Positions 1 through 5,507 of a stretch of 14,771 bases of DNA are shown here, piece after piece (the stretch's first letter is position 1; each line of letters begins with the position of its first letter). Below the pieces are notes generated by a model that was given only the letters and a program-made list of their open reading frames with translations, had not been told where the DNA came from and did no database searches. The DNA lies in contig CAZNZP010000015.1 in assembly GCA_964577625.1 (NCBI GenBank), positions 1-14,771 on the forward strand, written 5' to 3'. This stretch comes from UBA5272 sp964577625. GTDB taxonomy: Bacteria; Patescibacteriota; Minisyncoccia; Phycocordibacterales; UBA5272. Made by a program: the position numbers and the translations under genes.

Positions 1-204
1 TGCGGTAAATATACAAGTTTTAGAAATTACAATAATATTTTATTTAGCCCTTTTAAGCCTACTAGAAATTACAGTAAAGGAAATATTTTAAATCTTGAAG
101 AATTAGCCACTTTATATCACTTCCCGGGAGAAGTAGCTGCTACTCCATCTATTCCTCGTATCGACTCAGTCAAATCTTCTTCTCCTTCAAATCTTCCTAT
201 TTAA
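1..204 (+). CDS. C-terminal fragment of a CPR-type hypothetical protein
   Basis: An open frame enters from the left edge in frame 1 and stops at TAA 202-204, giving 67 residues of a protein whose start is outside the window. The visible tail is polar and low-complexity at its end. Its clearest part reads LNLEELATLYHFPGEVAATP, followed by a Ser/Pro-rich end finishing SNLPI. From memory, a similar 'EELATLxHFP...TP...PPxNLP' ending occurs in large CPR/Parcubacteria proteins annotated as hypothetical or as type IV secretion/conjugation-like ATPase-associated proteins. I cannot confirm this without a search. No catalytic motif is visible in the fragment, so no function is assigned. A possible weak terminator follows directly. 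Confidence 0.6.
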   Translation, partial: CGKYTSFRNYNNILFSPFKPTRNYSKGNILNLEELATLYHFPGEVAATPSIPRIDSVKSSSPSNLPI

Positions 205-205
205 T

Positions 206-254
206 AAGGTTTTTTCTAGAAATTCACAGAAAAGCTTATTTTAAAAGCCTTTTT
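206..254 (+). terminator. Possible weak terminator after the left-edge gene
   Basis: AAGGTTTTT at 206-214 can pair with AAAAGCCTT at 243-251 (nine pairs, one G-U), and the 3' arm runs into TTTTT at 250-254. The loop is long (28 nt) and A/T-rich, so this is a weak candidate. It sits immediately after the stop codon at 202-204, which is its main support. Confidence 0.3.
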
Positions 255-323
255 GTGTTATTATGGTCTTATTAATTTTATACATTTAGCTATTATGCAG
301 GGAGAAGATTTTAAAAATTTTTT

Positions 324-329
324 TATACT
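324..329 (+). promoter_or_regulatory. Possible -10 box for mltG
   Basis: TATACT sits 22 bases before the ATG at 352 and downstream of a T-rich stretch. It would give a leader of about 15 nt, in line with the short leaders elsewhere in the window. There is no recognisable -35 hexamer at the usual distance, so this is only suggestive. Confidence 0.25.
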
Positions 330-351
330 CAAAAAAATAGAAGAAGACAAA

Positions 352-1422
352 ATGAAGGATAAAAATATTTTTCAATTTCTTTTACATAATAAATATCATA
401 TTATCGGCTTAGCGATTGTATTTTTCTTTCTCTTATTTGTTTATAATATTTTTTACACTAAAGTAAATTTAGCTAACACTCTTTCTCAAAATAATTATTT
501 TCAAATCAATAATGGAGAAAGTGTCGCTTATATAGGACAAAGATTAGAAGATGAAAAAATAATTAAATCCTCTTTAGCTTTCAAAGTTTATGTAAAACTT
601 TTTTCAAAAAATGAAATCGCTCAAGCAGGTATTTATCAGTTTGATAAAAAGGATACTTTGGTTTCAGTAGCTAACAAAATTATTAATTCAAAATATGCTA
701 TTCCACCAGTAAGAATCACTATTCCAGAAGGGTTTAATAGGGAAAAAGTGGCCAATATTATCAGTAATGCTTTTTCAGCAGTTTCAGACAAGACTCAATT
801 AAGAGATGATTTTTCTCTAGAAAACATTCTTTCTAAAATTAGCGATAAAGAAGGATATCTTTTTCCAGAAACTTATTTATTTTTACCAAATGTCACTTTA
901 GACGAAGTAATTTCTCAAATGGAAAACAATTTTTATACAAGATTAAAAAAACTTTTTTCTGAAGAAAAAGAAGAGTTGCATATTTACGCTTTAGATTTGA
1001 GTGAGTTTCCAGTAGAAGAATATTTTATAGATGAAGATAAAACTATCAATTTAACTAAAAGATTAACTTTGGTAAATGAAGTTGGTACCACCACAGTCAC
1101 AATTAACGACATTATTAAAATGGCAAGCTATTTAGAAGGGGAAGCAAATAATGAACAAGATATGCGTATGGTGGCTGGTGTACTTTGGACTAGATTAAAA
1201 ATAAATTATCCTTTGCAAATTGATGCGGCTACAAGCACTTATAAAGAAAGAGGATTTACCAAAGCTCCAATTAATAATCCTGGAACTGTAGCTATCAGAT
1301 CCACTCTCACACCTATTAATTTAGGATATATTTATTATATTACTGGAAATGATGGGAAAAATTATTATGCTAAAGACTATGAGACTCATTTAGATAATAT
1401 AAACAAATATTTAAGGAATTAA
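352..1422 (+). CDS. mltG: Endolytic peptidoglycan transglycosylase MltG (YceG-like)
   Basis: The 356-residue protein belongs to the MltG/YceG family, inner-membrane lytic transglycosylases that cut nascent glycan strands and so limit their length. A short cytoplasmic N-terminus is followed by one membrane anchor (about residues 16-38, IIGLAIVFFFLLFVYNIF) and an extracytoplasmic domain. The family's catalytic glutamate is visible in ASYLEGEA (E262), equivalent to the Glu of ASxxExE in E. coli MltG. It is followed by a diverged substrate loop (LQIDAATSTY) and the C-terminal INNPGTVAIRSTLTP block. I chose ATG 352 because it places a short basic tail before the anchor. An in-frame TTG at 253 would add 33 residues that look non-family. 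An insertion of about 40 residues (EEKEELHIYALDL onward) precedes the catalytic motif. It is probably the first gene of a run of four co-directional genes. Confidence 0.93.
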   Translation: MKDKNIFQFLLHNKYHIIGLAIVFFFLLFVYNIFYTKVNLANTLSQNNYFQINNGESVAYIGQRLEDEKIIKSSLAFKVYVKLFSKNEIAQAGIYQFDKKDTLVSVANKIINSKYAIPPVRITIPEGFNREKVANIISNAFSAVSDKTQLRDDFSLENILSKISDKEGYLFPETYLFLPNVTLDEVISQMENNFYTRLKKLFSEEKEELHIYALDLSEFPVEEYFIDEDKTINLTKRLTLVNEVGTTTVTINDIIKMASYLEGEANNEQDMRMVAGVLWTRLKINYPLQIDAATSTYKERGFTKAPINNPGTVAIRSTLTPINLGYIYYITGNDGKNYYAKDYETHLDNINKYLRN

Positions 1423-1434
1423 AAAATTGGTTTA

Positions 1435-1443
1435 TGTTATACT
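1435..1443 (+). promoter_or_regulatory. Extended -10 promoter for the exonuclease operon
   Basis: TGT followed by TATACT forms a near-perfect extended -10 element in the 55-base gap between mltG and the exonuclease gene. No convincing -35 lies 16-18 bases upstream, which is common for extended -10 promoters. The predicted transcript starts near 1450 and has a leader of about 28 nt before ATG 1478. Confidence 0.55.
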
Positions 1444-1477
1444 AGTTTAGTAAAAATTTCTTAGCTTATTAAAAATT

Positions 1478-2032
1478 ATGAAAACACACAATTTAGCTTT
1501 TGTAGACGTAGAAACCACCGGAACAGATTATGAAAAACATGAGATTATTGAATTGGCTTTAATTGTGGCTAGACAAGTTGAAAGAGAAGGGAAAGGTCCT
1601 AAAATAGAAATTCTTGGAGAATATGAGTGGAAGATTAAGCCAGAAAGAATAGAGGACGCAGAAGAAGAAGCTCTTCGTGTTAATGGGTATAATGAAGTGG
1701 ATTGGCTTTTTGCGGTACCACTTAAAAATGCTATAGAAGATTTTAATAAAAAAGCAGAAGGTTGTACATTCGTCTCTCACAATCTAGTTTTTGATTATAA
1801 TTTTATAGATAAAGCTTATAAAAAAACAGGGGTTGAAAATGATATGCATTATGGAAAAATTGATACTATTTCTGTAGCTTTTGCTCGGCTTTATGATGCG
1901 CCTCAAGCTTCGTTCTTTACTTTGAGATATTTATGCGAGCTTTTAAAAGTAGAAAACGCAAAAGCGCATACTGCTTTAGCTGATACCAGAGCTCTCGTAG
2001 AAGTCTATAAGAAGTTGATGAGAGCGGTTTAA
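1478..2032 (+). CDS. DEDDh 3'-5' exonuclease (DnaQ / RNase T-like)
   Basis: This 184-residue single-domain protein is a stand-alone DEDDh exonuclease of the DnaQ superfamily, which removes nucleotides from 3' ends using two metal ions. All five catalytic residues can be placed: D10 and E12 in FVDVETTG, D106 in SHNLVFDYNF, and H164 and D169 in HTALADT. There is no polymerase, BRCT or helicase extension. The length fits proofreading-subunit-like or RNase T/oligoribonuclease-like proteins, and the sequence alone does not decide between DNA and RNA substrates. A segment at about residues 35-65 (EREGKGPKIEIL onward, then a run of Glu) widens the first strand-loop region. It has its own extended -10 promoter, and the M16 peptidase gene follows 18 bases later, so the two are probably co-transcribed. 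No Shine-Dalgarno sequence precedes the ATG. Confidence 0.88.
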   Translation: MKTHNLAFVDVETTGTDYEKHEIIELALIVARQVEREGKGPKIEILGEYEWKIKPERIEDAEEEALRVNGYNEVDWLFAVPLKNAIEDFNKKAEGCTFVSHNLVFDYNFIDKAYKKTGVENDMHYGKIDTISVAFARLYDAPQASFFTLRYLCELLKVENAKAHTALADTRALVEVYKKLMRAV

Positions 2033-2050
2033 AGTTGTATATTTAATCAT

Positions 2051-3379
2051 ATGCATCTAAAAAATTTTGATCCATTTGATTTTAAAAAGAAAATTATAAA
2101 CGGTGTGCCGGTTTATTACAAAAATATACCTTGGGCGCCGTGTATTCATGTGAATATTGTTTTTAATACCGGAGCTTTAGCTGACGAAATAGGTAAAGAA
2201 GGTACCGCTCATTTTCTTGAGCATGTGACTCTTAAGGGATCTCCTAAGTTACCGAACGAAAAAGCAGTTTATGAATGGAAGAAAAAGTATACACTAGGGA
2301 CATCAAATGCATTTACCTCGTATTATAATATCTGCTACACATTCAAATCTTACCCAAAGAATTACGAGAAAGTTATGCTTGATTTGAAGGATATGATTTT
2401 CAATTCCTTTATAAAAGAAGATTTAGTAGAGAATGAGAGGCAGGTTATATTACAAGAAGCTTGGAATAGATATAATAATGAAAAATATTTAAAGTATCTT
2501 AAGGAGGTACGAAGAAACACTTACCATGGGCATATTTATAATAGGTTTTTAAGTCCGCTCGGTTTTCCAGAAACTATTAAAAAGATTAATAGACAAGATT
2601 TGATAAATTATCATCAAAAGAATTTTGGTATTGGTAATATGGATATTATTTTGGTAGGTAATGTTGATAATAAAAAGCTTAATTTTATAAAAGAGTTTTT
2701 AAAAGATGTGCCAATTTTAAAAAATTTTAAGCCAAATAGAAAAATACAAAATATAAATAATCCTATTAAAAATTTAATTCAAAAAAAAGCTAATGAAATT
2801 GGTATAGAAAGAGAACAGGTAGAAATAGGTATAAATGTAGTTACAAAAAAATTAGAATATAAAAAGAGGAGTATTTACTATTTAGCCAACAAGCTTTTAC
2901 AAGAACTTTTTTTTGAAAAATTTAGGATCGAGTATAAGTTGTGTTATGGAGTAAGAACTTATACTAACAATAATAAAAACACTTTTTCTATCGGCATGAA
3001 TATAAAGACTGATGAGAAAAATATACCTTTAATCAAAAAAGAATTTAGGAATATAATTAACGATTTTAATTCTGATAAATTTAAGAAAAGATTTTTACAA
3101 ACCAAGACTGTTGTTTTGGAAACGTTAGAAACTTCAGAAAATAATTCTACAGAGATTATTGAGTTATCTCAATATATTTTAGCGGTATATGGAGAAATAT
3201 TAACCAAAAAACAAGATTTATCAGCTATAAAAAAGACAGAGTTTAAAGATGTTCAAAAGTTTATTAAAGAAATGTTTGGAGATGAAAAGAAAATTTATAC
3301 TGAAATAATCTTACCTTCTAAGAAAGAAGATAAAAAAGTGAAAAAAGCCATAAAGAAAAATGTCAAAAATAAAAAGTAA
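2051..3379 (+). CDS. M16 family zinc metallopeptidase (processing-peptidase-like)
   Basis: The 442-residue protein has the inverted zinc motif HxxEH (H54, E57 and H58 in AHFLEHVTLKG). The distal acidic pair E129 and E136 in NERQVILQEA has the same seven-residue spacing as E162 and E169 of pitrilysin, so all zinc-ligand and catalytic positions appear intact. The second half (from about residue 215) resembles the inactive M16 domain. It includes FEKFRIEYKLCYGVRTY, like the Arg...Tyr substrate-binding segment of the family. Length and two-domain layout match bacterial M16B peptidases (about 410-440 aa), which act as dimers on peptides or presequence-like substrates. There is no signal peptide, so it is probably cytoplasmic. 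The end is a lysine-rich tail whose codons overlap the start of mnmA by 20 bases, implying translational coupling. The substrate is unknown. Confidence 0.88.
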   Translation: MHLKNFDPFDFKKKIINGVPVYYKNIPWAPCIHVNIVFNTGALADEIGKEGTAHFLEHVTLKGSPKLPNEKAVYEWKKKYTLGTSNAFTSYYNICYTFKSYPKNYEKVMLDLKDMIFNSFIKEDLVENERQVILQEAWNRYNNEKYLKYLKEVRRNTYHGHIYNRFLSPLGFPETIKKINRQDLINYHQKNFGIGNMDIILVGNVDNKKLNFIKEFLKDVPILKNFKPNRKIQNINNPIKNLIQKKANEIGIEREQVEIGINVVTKKLEYKKRSIYYLANKLLQELFFEKFRIEYKLCYGVRTYTNNNKNTFSIGMNIKTDEKNIPLIKKEFRNIINDFNSDKFKKRFLQTKTVVLETLETSENNSTEIIELSQYILAVYGEILTKKQDLSAIKKTEFKDVQKFIKEMFGDEKKIYTEIILPSKKEDKKVKKAIKKNVKNKK

Positions 3380-4406
3380 AAAGAAAAAGGTTTTCGTTGG
3401 AATATCTGGAGGAGTAGATTCTTCGGTGGTAGCTTTGCTATTGAAAAATAAAAAATATGATGTGACAGGGGTATTTATTAAAGTTTGGCAGCCAGATTTT
3501 ATAGAATGTACTTGGAAGGAAGATAGGCGAGATGCGATGCGAATTTGTGCACAATTAGACATTCCATTTTTAACTTTAGATTTAGAGAAAGAATATAAAG
3601 AAGGAGTGATTGATTATATGATTGACGAATACAAAAAAGGACGCACTCCAAATCCAGATGTCTTTTGTAATAAGGAGGTAAAATTTGGGGCATTTCTATC
3701 TTGGGCTATGAAAAACGGAGCAGATTATGTGGCGACAGGACATTATGCTCAAAATAAAAATAATCTTTTATACAAAGCTAAAGATACTACTAAAGATCAA
3801 AGCTATTTTCTTTGGACTCTCACTCAAAAACAATTAAGTAAAATAATTTTCCCGATTGGAAATCTTTTGAAATCTGAAATTAGAGCAATTGCCTTAAAAA
3901 ATAATTTAGCTACAGCTAAAAAAAGAGATTCGCAAGGACTTTGCTTCATAGGGAAAATTGATGTAAAAGATTTCTTAAAAGAATTTATCAAAAATAAAAA
4001 AGGTAAAATTTTTGATTTGGATCTTAGAAAGAATGTTGGTATTCATGACGGAATTTTCTTTTACACTATTGGAGAAAAAATAAATGGTAAATATATTACA
4101 GAAAAAGATTTTGAAAAGAATATTTTATATGTCTCTCTAAAACTTTCCCAAGAAAAAGAAAATAAAATAATTTTAGAAAATGTTAATTTTACTCAAGAAT
4201 TAAAAAAAGAAAAAGTTTATTCTGTTCAAGAAAGATATCACGCAAAAGAAACTAAAATAAAAATTAAAAATCTTAAAAAATCTAAAGAAGAATTGATCAT
4301 TGAGTATGAACTTTTGAAAGAGGAGAAGAATTTTGTTTATACGGAGGGACAATCTTTAGTATTTTTTGATAAAAATTTACTAGTTGGGGGTGGAATAATG
4401 AAATAA
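3360..4406 (+). CDS. mnmA: tRNA 2-thiouridine(34) synthase MnmA
   Basis: This enzyme transfers sulfur to C2 of the wobble uridine of Lys, Glu and Gln tRNAs, after activating it with ATP. The 348-residue protein shows the PP-loop SGGVDSS (residues 16-22). It also has the family block RTPNPDVFCNKEVKFG with the catalytic Cys103 and the second catalytic Cys195 in SQGLCFIGK. ATGHYA and the C-terminal EGQSLVFFD...VGGGIM are present too. The central loop after FYTIGE is shortened: the usual GQRxGLxI...PxYV stretch is reduced to EKINGKYITEKDFEKNILYV, leaving the protein somewhat below the E. coli length (368 aa). ATG 3360 lies inside the end of the M16 gene, and the next in-frame Met would remove the PP-loop, so the overlap is real. 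The sulfur donor is not encoded in this window. Confidence 0.95.
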   Translation: MSKIKSKKKKVFVGISGGVDSSVVALLLKNKKYDVTGVFIKVWQPDFIECTWKEDRRDAMRICAQLDIPFLTLDLEKEYKEGVIDYMIDEYKKGRTPNPDVFCNKEVKFGAFLSWAMKNGADYVATGHYAQNKNNLLYKAKDTTKDQSYFLWTLTQKQLSKIIFPIGNLLKSEIRAIALKNNLATAKKRDSQGLCFIGKIDVKDFLKEFIKNKKGKIFDLDLRKNVGIHDGIFFYTIGEKINGKYITEKDFEKNILYVSLKLSQEKENKIILENVNFTQELKKEKVYSVQERYHAKETKIKIKNLKKSKEELIIEYELLKEEKNFVYTEGQSLVFFDKNLLVGGGIMK

Positions 4407-4449
4407 ACACAAAAAATATTTTTGTAAAGTCTAGGCAAGAGAAAATAGT
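4407..4449 (+). other. Spacer after mnmA with a weak A/T hairpin
   Basis: ACAAAAA (4409-4415) can pair with TTTTTGT (4419-4425) around a three-base loop just after the mnmA stop codon. It has a single G-C pair and its 3' arm is itself the T-run. It could be a poor terminator, but it could equally be chance in such A/T-rich DNA. No better terminator is visible between mnmA and the aquaporin promoter. Confidence 0.2.
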
Positions 4450-4458
4450 TGTTATAAT
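4450..4458 (+). promoter_or_regulatory. Extended -10 promoter of the aquaporin gene
   Basis: TGT followed by a perfect TATAAT makes a consensus extended -10 element in the mnmA-aquaporin spacer. No good -35 hexamer lies at 16-18 bases. Transcription should begin near 4465, giving a leader of about 63 nt before ATG 4528. The left arm of a 16-bp inverted repeat overlaps the last two bases of the -10 box and the predicted start site. Confidence 0.6.
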
Positions 4459-4506
4459 TATTAATGTTAATAGCTATTATTTATCAGCGTTATTAACATT
4501 AATAAT
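4457..4506 (+). repeat. 16-bp perfect inverted repeat at the aquaporin promoter and leader
   Basis: ATTATTAATGTTAATA at 4457-4472 is exactly complementary in reverse to TATTAACATTAATAAT at 4491-4506. A G-T and a C-G pair extend the stem inward, leaving a 14-base loop (4475-4488). The arms' centres are 34 bp apart, about three helical turns. Because the left arm overlaps the -10 box and start site, it could be a double operator for a dimeric repressor or, in the transcript, a hairpin near the 5' end. The arms are A/T-rich but the match is longer than chance would readily give. Confidence 0.6.
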
Positions 4507-4527
4507 ATTTTAATATTAGTTAATTTT

Positions 4528-5223
4528 ATGAAAGCTTATATTGGAGAACTTATTGGTTCAGCTCTATTGATCTTAATCGGTTGTGGAGCTACCATTTTTG
4601 CGGGTAGAGCAATTGGGGTATTAGGAGTTGCTCTAGCTTTTGGTCTCGGACTCACTGTCGTTGTTTTCTTAATTGATGGTGTTTCTGGAGCACATGTTAA
4701 TCCTGCTGTAACTTTGACAATGGCTTTATCTGGAAAGTTTCCATGGAATAAAGTTCTTGGTTATATAGTTGCGCAAATCGTGGGTGCTATACTCGGTGCG
4801 GTTATACTTTATGCTATCGTTTCAAATATGACAAACGGAGCACTTATAGTAAATGCTGGTTTTGCTACAAACGCTCTCAATCAGGGAGTAGGTATCATCG
4901 CTGGTGCTCTTATTGAAATTATTATGACTATGGTATTTTGTCTCGCCATTCTTGATACCACAAGAACAAGTTGGTCTAAAGACTCAATCCCATTAGCATA
5001 CGGTATTGCTTTAGCTGCCACATACATAGTAGCTATTCCTTTGACTGGCGGTTCACTCAATCCTGCAAAATCTATTGGTACAGCATTGGTATCTGGTCAA
5101 AATCTTGATCAATTAGGATTATTTATCTTGGCTCCTATTTTAGGTGCAGTTCTTGCTTACTTTGTACACATTTTCGTTTTCGGTAGAGATAGAAGAAGAA
5201 AAGCGCAAACAGAAGAAATTTAA
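4528..5223 (+). CDS. Aquaporin-family (MIP) channel with atypical selectivity filter
   Basis: The 231-residue protein has the six transmembrane helices and two half-helices of a MIP channel. The first NPA motif is in GAHVNPAVTL (58-60) and the second in GGSLNPAKSIG (178-180). Length and layout resemble AqpZ, without the longer loops of glycerol facilitators. Aligning by eye to AqpZ, the aromatic/arginine filter positions F43, H174, T183 and R189 correspond to F38, Y166, G175 and K181. Three of four are therefore changed, including the near-invariant arginine. Water permeation is the default guess, but the pore may pass other small solutes. The C-terminus is a short charged tail (GRDRRRKAQTEEI). 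The coding region looks richer in G+C than its neighbours, partly because Gly and Ala dominate it. It is monocistronic, between its own promoter and a strong terminator. Confidence 0.92.
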   Translation: MKAYIGELIGSALLILIGCGATIFAGRAIGVLGVALAFGLGLTVVVFLIDGVSGAHVNPAVTLTMALSGKFPWNKVLGYIVAQIVGAILGAVILYAIVSNMTNGALIVNAGFATNALNQGVGIIAGALIEIIMTMVFCLAILDTTRTSWSKDSIPLAYGIALAATYIVAIPLTGGSLNPAKSIGTALVSGQNLDQLGLFILAPILGAVLAYFVHIFVFGRDRRRKAQTEEI

Positions 5224-5236
5224 AATAAATTCTTTT

Positions 5237-5271
5237 AAAAACCATCGTCAAAAGCGATGGTTTTTAAATTT
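5237..5271 (+). terminator. Rho-independent terminator of the aquaporin gene
   Basis: An 11-bp perfect stem pairs AAAAACCATCG (5237-5247) with CGATGGTTTTT (5255-5265) across a 7-base loop. It lies 13 bases after the stop codon and continues into a T-rich stretch. The A-tract on the 5' side gives the hairpin some activity in both directions. Confidence 0.9.
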
Positions 5272-5274
5272 TTG

Positions 5275-5303
5275 TTGCAAAAAAGTATTTGTTATGTTAG
5301 AAT
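5275..5303 (+). promoter_or_regulatory. rpoBC promoter, near-consensus with extended -10
   Basis: TTGCAA (5275-5280) and TAGAAT (5298-5303) are separated by exactly 17 bases, and a TG dinucleotide at 5295-5296 adds an extended -10. It is the best vegetative promoter in the window and lies directly after the aquaporin terminator. The predicted start near 5310 leaves a leader of about 198 nt before the rpoB ATG. Confidence 0.8.
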
Positions 5304-5309
5304 AATTTC

Positions 5310-5396
5310 AATATTGACGAGATGCTTATCTTCTATTCCACCAGGTTTGAGTTTTGTGGGTGACTCAAGTCAATAATAATTTCGAAATTATTATTA
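5310..5396 (+). ncRNA. Candidate structured leader RNA of rpoB (three-way junction plus pseudoknot)
   Basis: Folded by eye, the start of the rpoB leader forms P1 (TATTGAC 5312-5318 with GTCAATA 5369-5375), P2 (GAGAT 5319-5323 with ATCTT 5328-5332, GCTT loop) and P3 (TTGAGT 5347-5352 with ACTCAA 5363-5368). P1 abuts P2 and P3 with no unpaired base. The P2-P3 linker contains TCCAC (5337-5341), which can pair with GTGGG (5356-5360) in the P3 loop as a 5-bp pseudoknot. P1 begins within about two bases of the predicted transcription start. A perfect 24-base palindrome (5372-5395, centre TTCGAA) follows. It shares AATA with the 3' strand of P1, so the two structures exclude each other. This resembles an aptamer plus expression switch or a protein-binding autoregulatory leader. 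It matches no class I recognise, and ligand and function are unknown. Confidence 0.5.
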
Positions 5397-5426
5397 GTTT
5401 AAATATTAAAAATGCAAATAAAGGGC

Positions 5427-5453
5427 TAGTTTGCTGTGTTTTTTTGCGAACTA
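5427..5453 (+). promoter_or_regulatory. Hairpin in the distal rpoB leader
   Basis: TAGTTTGC (5427-5434) pairs with GCGAACTA (5446-5453), eight pairs with one G-U, around an 11-base loop ending in seven T residues. It is not followed by a T-tract, so it is not a typical terminator. It could be an RNA processing site or part of leader regulation. The remaining leader to 5507 is A/T-rich, with a weak AAAAT-GCTT-ATTTT hairpin (5492-5505) just before the start codon. Confidence 0.4.
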
Positions 5454-5507
5454 AAAACGCTCACTTTTTGAATTTGTAATATTTGTTTTTTAAAATGCTT
5501 ATTTTTT

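Noticed and set aside
253..351. Upstream extension of mltG to a TTG start at 253
   Set aside because: The extra 33 residues do not look like the family, the TTG lies within the T-run of a possible terminator, and ATG 352 gives the expected short tail before the membrane anchor.
4420..4429. TTTTGTAAAG shared with 13502-13511, considered as a conserved promoter element
   Set aside because: At 13502-13511 it covers the minus-strand -35, but at 4420-4429 no -10 or gene follows on that strand. A ten-base A/T-rich match is easily chance.
5427..5453. Hairpin in the distal rpoB leader considered as an intrinsic terminator or attenuator
   Set aside because: The T-run is inside the loop, not after the 3' arm, so it does not fit a rho-independent terminator. 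It is kept only as an unexplained hairpin.
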